Below, piece by piece: positions 51,248 through 61,680 of a stretch of DNA of 64,000 bases. A program made the translations under genes and the position numbers. Every line of letters starts with the position of its first letter. The stretch's first letter is position 1. The stretch comes from Streptomyces sp. NBC_01408 (GTDB lineage: Bacteria > Actinomycetota > Actinomycetes > Streptomycetales > Streptomycetaceae): positions 186,001 to 250,000 of the forward strand of contig NZ_JAPEPJ010000003.1 in NCBI RefSeq assembly GCF_026340255.1. Direction: 5' to 3'. A model generated the notes under the pieces. It saw only the letters and a program-made list of their open reading frames with translations, searched no databases and was not told the origin of the DNA.

Positions 51248-53968
51248 ATGACCATGCTCACCCCTCGTACCCCGGCCAAGCTCGCACCGCCGGGCCGCGG
51301 CCGCCGCGAGCGCAAGACCGCCGAGCTGGAGGCCCGTACCCGGCTCGTCGGCGAGCGCCTCACCGGGATCAGCGCCGGCCCGGGCGTCCGCGCCCTTCAG
51401 GACGTGGACGCCTCGGCGAACGGCCTGACCCACGCCGAGGCCGCACTGCGCCTGGAGCGGCACGGCCTCAACACCGTCGCCCAGGAGCGCGCCCCGCACT
51501 GGTCCGTCCAGCTGGGAAAGGCGTACTGGAACCCCTTCATCGGCGTCCTGGTCTTCCTGGCCGCCGTCATGTACTGGCAGGACCCCGGGGACCCGGGCGT
51601 CATCATCCTCTCCGTGATGGTGGGGATCAGCGGGCTGCTGCGCTTCTGGCAGGAGTTCCGCTCCGGCCGCGCCGCGGACGCGCTGAAGAAGCTCGTCACC
51701 ACCACCTGCGCGGTGCAGCGGCGGGCCGGCAGCGGCTCCGCCCCCACCACCTTCGAGGTCCCCATGGACCAGGTGGTCCCGGGCGACGTGGTCAAGCTGG
51801 CCGCCGGTGACCTGATCCCGGCCGACCTGCGGCTCATCACCTCCAAGGACCTGATGGTCAGCCAGGCCGCGCTGTCCGGCGAGTCCCTGCCGGTCGCCAA
51901 GGCCGACACCCGCGCCGTGGACCTCGGCCAGCAGGAGAGCTCCGACCCGGTGGAGGCCGACAACCTCTGCCTGATGGGGACCTCGGTCACCTCCGGCACC
52001 GCCACCGGGGTCGTGGTCGCCACCGGCGCCGGCACCTACTTCGGCTCCATGGCCGGCTCGCTCGTCGGCGAGCGCCCGCAGACCAACTTCGACAACGGCG
52101 TGCGCAAGGTCAGCTTCCTGCTGATCCGGTTCATGCTGGTCATGGTCCCGGTCGTCTTCATGGTCAACGGCCTCACCAAGGGCGACTGGGACGAGGCCTT
52201 CCTCTTCGGCATCGCCGTCGCGGTGGGTCTGACCCCCGAGATGCTTCCCATGGTCGTCTCCGCCAACCTGGCGCGCGGAGCCGTCGCCATGTCCCGGCGC
52301 AAGGTGGTCGTCAAGCGGCTCAACGCGATCCAGAACCTGGGTGCGATGGACGTGCTCTGCACGGACAAGACCGGCACCCTCACCGAGGACCGGATCGTCC
52401 TGGACCGCTACCTGGACGTGCACGGGGACGAGGACGGCGAGGTCCTGGAGTACGGCTACCTCAACGCACACTTCCAGACGGGACTGCGCAACCTGATGGA
52501 CCAGGCGGTCATCGACCGCGTGGACGAGGCCGAGGAGGTTGTCGTCGACGCACGGTTCGCCATGGTCGACGAGATCCCCTTCGACTTCGCACGGCGCCGC
52601 ATGTCCGTGGTCCTGAGCCGCAACTCCCTCGTGGCCGGCCCCGGCCGCGCCGAGCACATCATGATCACCAAGGGTGCCGTCGAGGAAGTCCTGGACCTGT
52701 GCACCCACATGACGGACCGCGGCGAGAAGGTCGAGCTGACCGGACAGCTGCGCCGGCACGTCACCGGGATCGCCGAGGAGAACAACCGCCGGGGCCTGCG
52801 GGTCCTCGCCGTGGCCACCCGTACGGTCTCCGCGCCCCGCGACACCTACACGGTCGCCGACGAGGACCAGCTGACCCTGGTCGGCTTCCTCGCCTTCCTC
52901 GACCCGCCGAAGGCCGACGCGGCCCGGGCCCTCCAGGGCCTGGCCGACAAGGGCATCGCGGTGAAGGTGGTCACCGGCGACAACGAGCTCGTCGCGGCCC
53001 GGGTGTGCGCGGACGTCGGCATCGACGTCGGGCACGTGGTGCCCGGCTCCGAGACCGACGCCCTCGACGACACGGCGCTGCGCGCGCTGGCCGCCCGTAC
53101 GACCGTCTTCGCCAAGGTCAACCCGGTCCAGAAGGCCCGGATCGTCCGGGCCCTGCAGGCCGAGGGGCACACCGTCGGCTTCCTCGGGGACGGCATCAAC
53201 GACGCGGCCGCCCTGCGCGACGCGGACGTCGGCATCTCCGTCGACACCGCCGTCGACATCGCCAAGGAGTCGGCGGACATCATCCTGCTGGAGAAGGACC
53301 TCACCGTCCTGGAGCAGGGCGTGGAACAGGGCCGGACCACCTTCGGCAACACGATCAAGTACATCAAGATGACGGCGTCGTCGAACTTCGGCAATGTCTT
53401 CTCGGTGCTGGTGGCGAGCGCCTTCATCCCCTTCCAGCCGATGCTCCCGATCATGCTGCTGATGCAGAACCTGGTCTACGACATCGCGCAGCTGGCGACC
53501 CCGTGGGACCGGATGGACAAGGAGTACCTGCGCAAGCCCCGCAACTGGGACGCCAAGGGCATCTTCCGCTTCATGGTCACCATCGGCCCCGTCAGCTCGA
53601 TCTTCGACATCTCGATGTTCCTGATCATGTGGAACGTCTTCGTCGCCAACAGCGAGACGACCCAGTCGCTCTTCCAGTCCGGCTGGTTCATCGAGGGCCT
53701 GCTCTCGCAGACCCTGATCGTCCACATGATCCGTACCCGGAAGATCCCCTTCATCCAGTCCCGTGCCTCCTGGCCGGTGATGGTGATGACGGTCCTCGCG
53801 GTGCTGACCGGGCTCTACCTGCCGTTCTCCCCGCTGGCCGCCTCGCTGGGCTTCGTGGCCCTGCCGGCGAGCTACTTCCCGTGGCTGATCGGCGTGCTGC
53901 TCGCGTACTGCACGCTCACCCAGCTCGTGAAGACCTGGTACATCCGCAAGTTCAACACCTGGCTCTAG
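51248..53968 (+). CDS. mgtA: Magnesium-translocating P-type ATPase
   Basis: 906 residues from ATG 51248, preceded by GGAGGGAGG. P3B-type ATPase importing Mg2+: actuator LSGESLPVAK, phosphorylation motif CTDKTGTLTED, nucleotide-binding segment, hinge GDGINDAAALRDADVGISV and about ten membrane spans, with MTASSNFGNVFSVLVASAF and LLMQNLVYDIAQL in the transport region typical of MgtA. The N-terminus (1-40) is basic and disordered. Its TAG stop lies inside the left terminal repeat of a MITE-like element. The long structured leader suggests Mg2+-responsive control. Confidence 0.95.
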   Translation: MTMLTPRTPAKLAPPGRGRRERKTAELEARTRLVGERLTGISAGPGVRALQDVDASANGLTHAEAALRLERHGLNTVAQERAPHWSVQLGKAYWNPFIGVLVFLAAVMYWQDPGDPGVIILSVMVGISGLLRFWQEFRSGRAADALKKLVTTTCAVQRRAGSGSAPTTFEVPMDQVVPGDVVKLAAGDLIPADLRLITSKDLMVSQAALSGESLPVAKADTRAVDLGQQESSDPVEADNLCLMGTSVTSGTATGVVVATGAGTYFGSMAGSLVGERPQTNFDNGVRKVSFLLIRFMLVMVPVVFMVNGLTKGDWDEAFLFGIAVAVGLTPEMLPMVVSANLARGAVAMSRRKVVVKRLNAIQNLGAMDVLCTDKTGTLTEDRIVLDRYLDVHGDEDGEVLEYGYLNAHFQTGLRNLMDQAVIDRVDEAEEVVVDARFAMVDEIPFDFARRRMSVVLSRNSLVAGPGRAEHIMITKGAVEEVLDLCTHMTDRGEKVELTGQLRRHVTGIAEENNRRGLRVLAVATRTVSAPRDTYTVADEDQLTLVGFLAFLDPPKADAARALQGLADKGIAVKVVTGDNELVAARVCADVGIDVGHVVPGSETDALDDTALRALAARTTVFAKVNPVQKARIVRALQAEGHTVGFLGDGINDAAALRDADVGISVDTAVDIAKESADIILLEKDLTVLEQGVEQGRTTFGNTIKYIKMTASSNFGNVFSVLVASAFIPFQPMLPIMLLMQNLVYDIAQLATPWDRMDKEYLRKPRNWDAKGIFRFMVTIGPVSSIFDISMFLIMWNVFVANSETTQSLFQSGWFIEGLLSQTLIVHMIRTRKIPFIQSRASWPVMVMTVLAVLTGLYLPFSPLAASLGFVALPASYFPWLIGVLLAYCTLTQLVKTWYIRKFNTWL

Positions 53969-54143
53969 GTCGTGTCGTCAAAGTCCCGCCTGGCCGGCGG
54001 GGTCTGGCACGCACGCTCGCCGCGTTGTCGTCGGTCGCGAGGGCTCCGCCATCGCTCCCTCCTCCGCCTTGCGATCGCACGCACCAGACCCCGCCGGCCA
54101 CCGCCCTTCGGGCGGTCGGCGCTACTTTGACGACACTCCCTAG
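53965..54143. mobile_element. MITE-like palindromic element between mgtA and mgtC
   Basis: 179 bp with 20-bp terminal inverted repeats matching at 18 positions (53965-53984 and 54124-54143). These contain the perfect 13-mers GTGTCGTCAAAGT and ACTTTGACGACAC and end in CTAG, rare in high-GC actinobacteria. Inside, TGGCCGGCGGGGTCTGG (53991-54007) repeats inverted at 54084-54100, and CCGCCCTTCGGGCGG forms a hairpin at 54101-54115. No transposase is encoded. I recall near-identical elements between Streptomyces genes. It supplies the mgtA stop codon. A structured RNA gene or terminator is the alternative. Confidence 0.7.
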
Positions 54144-54173
54144 GCAGCCCGCACCAGGAGAAGGGAGAGGCCG

Positions 54174-54893
54174 GTGCAGCTCACCGAATGGGAGATGGCC
54201 GCGCACCTGGCCGCCGCGCTCGGGCTCGGAGCCGTCATCGGCCTCGAACGGCAGTGGCGGGCCCGGCTGGCGGGACTGCGTACGAACGCCCTGGTGGCGG
54301 GCGGAGCGGCGCTGTTCGTGCTGCTCTCGCAGTACGGGTTCCTCAGCGCCGCCTCGGAGGTCGGCTACGACGGCTCACGGGTCGCCGCCCAGATCGTCTC
54401 CGGGATCGGCTTCCTCGGCGCCGGCGTGATCATGCGCGACGGGCTGAGCGTCCGGGGCCTGAACACGGCCGCCACCCTGTGGTGTTCGGCCGCCGTGGGC
54501 TGCCTCGCGGGCGTCGGCCTGTTCGTCCTCGCGCTCTGCGGCACGGCGGGCGTGGTGGGGGCCAACCTCGTACTGCGCCCGCTGGGCCGGCGCCTGGACC
54601 GCGAGCCCCGCGGCGGGGCCGAGGTGGCCACCGATTACCACTTCGAGGCGGTGTGCGTGGAGGCGGAGGAGGCCCACATCCGCCACCGGCTGGTCGACGC
54701 CCTGGCCCGGCCGGGCCACCAGCTGCGTTCGATCCGCAGCCAGGACGGCCCGGAACCGGGCCGGGTGACGGTGTCCGCGCTGCTGACCGCCGAGGGCGAG
54801 GGAGGCAGGGCACTGGAGGAAGCGGTCAGCAACCTCTCCCTCGACCCCTCGGTCTCGGCGGTCAACTGGTCGGTCGTGGGCAGCGCTACTTGA
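54174..54893 (+). CDS. mgtC: MgtC/SapB family membrane protein
   Basis: 239 residues from GTG 54174 with GGGAGAGG upstream. MgtC domain with about four to five spans: LGLGAVIGLERQWRARLAGLRTNALVA, then IVSGIGFLGAGVIMRDGLSVRGLNTAATLWCSAAVG, the invariant core. A soluble ACT-like C-terminal domain (about 160-239) includes VTVSALLTAEGEG. MgtC proteins modulate ATP synthase or Mg2+/K+ homeostasis under low magnesium and are often linked to mgtA, as here. Its last 8 bases overlap the convergent ngcG gene. Confidence 0.93.
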   Translation: MQLTEWEMAAHLAAALGLGAVIGLERQWRARLAGLRTNALVAGGAALFVLLSQYGFLSAASEVGYDGSRVAAQIVSGIGFLGAGVIMRDGLSVRGLNTAATLWCSAAVGCLAGVGLFVLALCGTAGVVGANLVLRPLGRRLDREPRGGAEVATDYHFEAVCVEAEEAHIRHRLVDALARPGHQLRSIRSQDGPEPGRVTVSALLTAEGEGGRALEEAVSNLSLDPSVSAVNWSVVGSAT

Positions 54894-55812
54894 GGGTGGC
54901 GGAGGTCAGGCCGGCCTGGATCTGGCGCTGGAAGGACAGGTACACCGCCAGCATCGGGATGACCGCGATGGTGGCCCCGGCGAACAGCACCGGCAGGTCC
55001 GTCTCGTAGCCCATCTGGTACTGGAGCTGGATGAGCCCCTGGGTGAGCATGTAGCGCTCGGGCTCGCCGCTGGTCTGCGGCTGCATCAGCACGGCGGGCA
55101 GGATGTACTGGTTCCACTGGCCCAGCACGTTGAAGATGCCGACGCTGATCAGGCCGGGCTTGGCCATGGGCAGCATCACCTGGAAGAAGATCCGGGTGTC
55201 GGAGGCCCCGTCGATCACCGCCGCCTCGTGGATCGCGGTGGGCAGCGTCCGGAAGAAGGAGTGCATGAAGAAGACGGTGAACGGCATCGAGTAGGCGACG
55301 TACACCAGGATCAGGCCCTGGTAGCTGTTCAGCATGTCGAAGCGCTTGACCATGAAGAACAGCGGTACGAGCGCCAGGAACACCGGGAACATCGCCCCGC
55401 CGACGAAGAAGTAGTAGATGACCCGGTTGCCCGTGAAGGGGTAGCGGGCCAGCACGTACGCGGCCATCGAGCCGAACAGCATGGTCAGCGGGACCGAGAA
55501 CACCAGCACGATCAGCGTATTGGCGAAGTAGCCGCCGATGCCCTTGTCCCAGGCCCGCCCGAACGCGTCGAAATGCCAGTTCGAGGGCCAGCTCAGGGCC
55601 GAGCCGCCGATCTGCGCGTCGGTCTTGAAGGAGCCGAGCGCGAGCCAGATCAGGGGCAGGACGATCATTATCGCCCAGAGGACGAGGAAGCCGTGCGAGA
55701 AGACGTTCAGGACCACGCCCTCGGAGCTGCGCCTGGCCCGTTCCCCCGGCCGGCCGGACGCGCCGGACTTCTCCGCGGCCGCATCGCCCTGGACCTTGGT
55801 CACTGTGGTCAT
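54886..55812 (-). CDS. ngcG: Carbohydrate ABC transporter permease (NgcG-like)
   Basis: 308 residues from ATG 55812, with CGGAG upstream. MalG-type permease with six spans and the EAA loop EAAVIDGASDTRIFFQVMLPMAKPGL. A 45-residue polar N-terminus precedes TM1. Pairs with NgcF and the NgcE lipoprotein. In S. olivaceoviridis NgcEFG imports N-acetylglucosamine and diacetylchitobiose; assignment here is by resemblance and gene order. The ATPase is not encoded, as in other Streptomyces importers that share MsiK. Confidence 0.85.
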   Translation of the reverse strand: MTTVTKVQGDAAAEKSGASGRPGERARRSSEGVVLNVFSHGFLVLWAIMIVLPLIWLALGSFKTDAQIGGSALSWPSNWHFDAFGRAWDKGIGGYFANTLIVLVFSVPLTMLFGSMAAYVLARYPFTGNRVIYYFFVGGAMFPVFLALVPLFFMVKRFDMLNSYQGLILVYVAYSMPFTVFFMHSFFRTLPTAIHEAAVIDGASDTRIFFQVMLPMAKPGLISVGIFNVLGQWNQYILPAVLMQPQTSGEPERYMLTQGLIQLQYQMGYETDLPVLFAGATIAVIPMLAVYLSFQRQIQAGLTSATLK

Positions 55813-55825
55813 CGTGGAACTCCGC

Positions 55826-56770
55826 TCAGAACTCGATGCGCTCGCGGCGGGTGGCACGCAGCGTGATGACGGAGAGGATCATGGTCAGGGCGAGCATGAC
55901 CACGCCCATGGCGCAGGCGTATCCGCTCTTGCCGAAGTACAGGAAGTTGCGCATCAGCACCGTCGACATGACCTCGCTGTGGTGGTCGGGTCCGCCGCCG
56001 AACTGGCCGGATGTCATGGTCGACACGAGGACGAACATGTCCATCGCGGCAATGCCCAGGTAGACCGCGGAGGTCTGCACAGAGTCCCACAGCAGGGGCA
56101 GCGTGACCTTGAAGAAGGTCTGGGCGCGCCCGGCGCCGTCGAGCAGCGCGGCCTCGTAGATGTCCTTCGGTACGGACTGCATGGCCGCGGAGAACAGCAC
56201 GAGGTAGAAGCCGACGCCGTGCCAGACGACCACGAACAGCAGGCACCACAGGACGAAGTCGGGCTCGTTGAGCCATTCGACGGGGTGCTGCGGGTCGACC
56301 AGGCCGGCCTTGATGAGGAAGCCGTTGAGCAGGCCGCCCTGGTCGCTGCGGTAGATCGCGCCGAAGAGGACGGCGAGGATGGCGAGGGAGAGGACCTGCG
56401 GGAAGAAGTACACGACCTTGTAGAAGCGGGAGCCGCCGACGCCCTGCACTCCACCGGCCCCGCTGCGCCCTCCGGCGTTCACCATGAAGGCGAAGAAGAG
56501 GGCGAGCAGGATGGTGATCACCGGGACGAACACCAGGAGCAGCAGGTTGTGCCAGAGGGCGCCGCGGAAGACCTCGTCCTGCAGCAACGTCGCGTAGTTG
56601 TCCAGGCCGACGAAGTCGAACGTCGGTGACTGGCCCGACCAGTTGGTGAAGGAATAGCCGAATGTCTGCACATACGGCCAGATGACGAAGGTGAGGTACA
56701 GCGCGAGTGGCGCGATGAGGAAGCCGGCGACGAAACCGTTCTTCCGTTTCCCCTGGGCTACGTGGCTCAT
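55826..56770 (-). CDS. ngcF: Carbohydrate ABC transporter permease (NgcF-like)
   Basis: 314 residues, ATG 56770. MalF-type permease with six predicted spans and the EAA loop EAALLDGAGRAQTFFKVTLPLLWDSV. FLIAPLALYLTFVIWPYVQTFGYSF forms the first span. The gene lies 43 bp downstream of ngcE and 13 bp upstream of ngcG, one operon. Confidence 0.87.
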   Translation of the reverse strand: MSHVAQGKRKNGFVAGFLIAPLALYLTFVIWPYVQTFGYSFTNWSGQSPTFDFVGLDNYATLLQDEVFRGALWHNLLLLVFVPVITILLALFFAFMVNAGGRSGAGGVQGVGGSRFYKVVYFFPQVLSLAILAVLFGAIYRSDQGGLLNGFLIKAGLVDPQHPVEWLNEPDFVLWCLLFVVVWHGVGFYLVLFSAAMQSVPKDIYEAALLDGAGRAQTFFKVTLPLLWDSVQTSAVYLGIAAMDMFVLVSTMTSGQFGGGPDHHSEVMSTVLMRNFLYFGKSGYACAMGVVMLALTMILSVITLRATRRERIEF

Positions 56771-56813
56771 GGTGTCCGTCCCTGGTCTTGCCGGGTGGCC
56801 GGTGGGCGCGGTG

Positions 56814-58268
56814 TCAGCTGCGGCGGTTGTTCTTGGCGTTCGGGTCCTTCGCCGCCTTGTCTACCGCAGCCTGGGCCCGCTTGATCCATTCCTTCGGCTG
56901 GATCCGCTGGGCCATCAGCTCATTGGACGCGTTCTGGATCTCGGTGTCCATCTCGCTGTACCAGTCGGTGTAGCGGTAGCTGAAGGTGTTGGTGCCCGCT
57001 GACTTGAGGGCGTCCACCGCCGACTGGGTGCCCGGCCGCAGCTTGACGCCCGGGTCCACGCCGTCCTTGACGACGGTGAGGGAGTTGGCCTGCTGGGCGA
57101 AGATCGTCGACCATTCGCGGGACAGCATCGAGCGCAGGAACTCCAGGCCGGCGGCCTTGTTGGCGGCCTTCTCCGGGACGATGAAGGGCTCGTCGACGCC
57201 GGCCCGGATGGCCTCGAAGGGCAGCTTGCTGTCGGCGAGCAGCGGCACCGGCAGGAACTTCATGTCGAAGTCCTCCGGGGTCTGCTTCAGCTGTTCGTTC
57301 TCCAGCCAGGAGCCGGAGGGGATGAAGGCCGCCTTGTACTCGTTCCAGGCGGTCTGGGACTCCGTGTGGGTGAGGCCGTTGGTGCCCGGCATCAGCAGGC
57401 CCTTCTCGACCACCTCGTACACCGCCTCGACCGCGGCGAGGGCGGCCGGGTTGCCCTCGAAGGCGTTCGGCTCCAGGTGGTCGATCGCCTTCAGGGCGTC
57501 CAGGCCGCCCTTCTTGGCGATCAGGTCCATGATGACGACGTTGATGTAGTACGGGTGCTTGCCCTGGTGGGCGAGGCCGCCGATGCCCGCCTCCTTGGCC
57601 TTGGTGCAGACGGCCAGGAACTCGTCCCAGGTCTTCGGCGGGGCCCAGCCCTTCTCCTTGAAGAGCTTGCCGGAGTACCAGAAGCCGGAGACGGCGTACA
57701 CGTACTTCAGGGTGACGAACTTGCCGCCCTGGTTGCCCTGGTCGACGGCTCCGTCGACGAGCATGTCGCGGACCTTCTTGGTGGGGTCGTCGAGCGAGGG
57801 GGCGTCGAGGACGGCGGTGAGGTCGGCGAGCTGGCCGCTCTTGGCGAGGACGTCCAGCGGGATCTTCTGGGCGCCGGAGTCGTCGACGACGTCCGGCGGG
57901 TTGCCTCCGTTGAAGCGCGGCTGGAGCTTGGCGGTGATCTCCTGGGTGCCCAGGTGCTCACTGGTGGTGCCCCACTTCTTGTCGAAGGCGGCCTCCCAGG
58001 CCTTCGCGTAGTCGTCGCCGAAGCCGCCCTTGAAGACGACGACGTCCAGCTTGCTGCCCTTGGCGACGCCGAAGGGGTTCTCCTTGGTCACCGCACCCTT
58101 GTCGGGCCCCTTCGTGGAGTTCTCCTCGCCGCCCGAGGCGCACGCGGACAGGAAGCTCATCGTCGGCACGGTGATGAGGCCGAGTGCCGCGGAGCGCTTG
58201 ATCAGGTCACGGCGGCCGAGACCGGCGTCGCCGTTGCCGTTCTCGCCGTGGGCGGAGGTGGATCCCAT
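56814..58268 (-). CDS. ngcE: Sugar ABC transporter substrate-binding lipoprotein (NgcE-like)
   Basis: 484 residues from ATG 58268, GAGGA 8 nt upstream. Tat-type signal (GRRDLIKRSAALGLITVP) with lipobox LSAC, an unusual but Streptomyces-typical Tat lipoprotein. The mature protein is a family 1 solute-binding protein with FNGGNPPDVVDDSG and FIPSGSWLENEQL. Length and sequence agree with NgcE for N-acetylglucosamine/chitobiose uptake. The promoter region carries a DasR-like element, which fits aminosugar control. Confidence 0.87.
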   Translation of the reverse strand: MGSTSAHGENGNGDAGLGRRDLIKRSAALGLITVPTMSFLSACASGGEENSTKGPDKGAVTKENPFGVAKGSKLDVVVFKGGFGDDYAKAWEAAFDKKWGTTSEHLGTQEITAKLQPRFNGGNPPDVVDDSGAQKIPLDVLAKSGQLADLTAVLDAPSLDDPTKKVRDMLVDGAVDQGNQGGKFVTLKYVYAVSGFWYSGKLFKEKGWAPPKTWDEFLAVCTKAKEAGIGGLAHQGKHPYYINVVIMDLIAKKGGLDALKAIDHLEPNAFEGNPAALAAVEAVYEVVEKGLLMPGTNGLTHTESQTAWNEYKAAFIPSGSWLENEQLKQTPEDFDMKFLPVPLLADSKLPFEAIRAGVDEPFIVPEKAANKAAGLEFLRSMLSREWSTIFAQQANSLTVVKDGVDPGVKLRPGTQSAVDALKSAGTNTFSYRYTDWYSEMDTEIQNASNELMAQRIQPKEWIKRAQAAVDKAAKDPNAKNNRRS

Positions 58269-58402
58269 GCTCAAGTCCTCGCCTTCGTCAGGAGTGTGAA
58301 GGAGGAAGGAACACAGGGCAGTTGCCGCACGTACGGGCAACGCCGCAGGTCCCCGCTCTCCCCCGGTCCGGGGCCGCTCGTTTCGCGATGATCCGGACGG
58401 GC

Positions 58403-58435
58403 ACAGGTATAGTCCACTTCAGCTCGTGTGAGCAA
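58403..58435 (-). promoter_or_regulatory. ngcE promoter with DasR-like element
   Basis: Minus-strand -35 TTGCTC (58430-58435), 17-bp spacer, -10 CTATAC. AGTGGACTATACCTGT (minus strand, 58403-58418) overlaps the -10 and agrees with the DasR consensus AGTGGTCTAGACCACT at 12 of 16 positions. The 321-bp gap 58269-58589 holds this and the acnA terminator, no gene. Confidence 0.5.
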
Positions 58436-58513
58436 GATCATGCACAAGGATGACCGCCAGCTTTTCCGAGTTGAGACCTGTCCGTCATCTGGCACCGCCA
58501 CCACGAAAAGCGG

Positions 58514-58548
58514 AAGGGCCGTACCCCCTTAACGGGGATACGGCCCTT
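58514..58548 (-). terminator. Terminator of acnA
   Basis: AAGGGCCGTA (58514-58523) and TACGGCCCTT (58539-58548) form a 10-bp stem extended by an inner CCCC/GGGG. Read on the minus strand it is followed by CCGCTTTTCG, 42 bp after the acnA stop. Confidence 0.8.
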
Positions 58549-58589
58549 TGGTGCCGAATGGCGCGGTCCGGAGTCCGGACCGTCCGCGA

Positions 58590-61337
<2,748 letters not shown>

Positions 61338-61375
61338 TTACCGCATCCTGCCGCCACGCCCCTTGGCCAATCCGC

Positions 61376-61406
61376 TAAGGTAAGGCTAAGTTAGGTAACC
61401 CTTACC
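61376..61406. promoter_or_regulatory. Two overlapping iron-box-like sites upstream of acnA
   Basis: TAAGGTAAGGCTAAGTTAG (61376-61394) matches the DtxR/IdeR/DmdR1 consensus TWAGGTWAGSCTWACCTWA at 16 of 19 positions; TTAGGTAACCCTTACC (61391-61406) matches its first 16 at 15. Offset is 15 bp. They lie 72-102 bp upstream of the acnA start and may couple aconitase to iron supply. Confidence 0.55.
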
Positions 61407-61438
61407 AGCGGGGGCGGCTGCGGTACGCCTTCGGCAGA

Positions 61439-61456
61439 TATCTCGATGTCGAGATA
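61439..61456. promoter_or_regulatory. Perfect palindrome upstream of acnA (TamR-like site)
   Basis: TATCTCGATGTCGAGATA is a perfect 8-2-8 inverted repeat 135 bp before acnA. A minus-strand TAGAGT (61457-61462) directly abuts it and may be the -10. MarR proteins of the UrtR/TamR type bind 18-bp palindromes, and TamR is reported to control aconitase in S. coelicolor; identity with that site is from memory. Confidence 0.5.
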
Positions 61457-61607
61457 ACTCTAGTACATGTCCGGGCGCGGAGACGAGGCACGCACCCGCG
61501 CCCGCCCGGGCGAGCGGCCGGGCGGCCGCTTCAGCCTGCCCGGATTCCGCGCGCGGGGCGACCCCGGGGGCCTCGCACAGGCGGCCGGAGGGGCGGGGAA
61601 TCCGCTA

Positions 61608-61636
61608 TTGAACGCGTTCATATTTTCTGTCAGGAT
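61608..61636 (+). promoter_or_regulatory. Promoter of the transglutaminase-like gene with overlapping palindrome
   Basis: TTGAAC (61608-61613) and CAGGAT (61631-61636) are 17 bp apart. The perfect palindrome TGAACGCGTTCA (61609-61620) covers the -35, so a repressor site is likely. Together with the acnA elements this accounts for what I can read in the 376-bp gap 61305-61680. Confidence 0.45.
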
Positions 61637-61680
61637 GCGTCCAGCCTTCCGCGGGACGGCTGGACGAAAGGACGCCGGCC

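Noticed and set aside
53965..54143. Tn or IS remnant
   Set aside because: No transposase fragment and no flanking duplication could be identified; the structure fits a MITE-like or structural repeat better.
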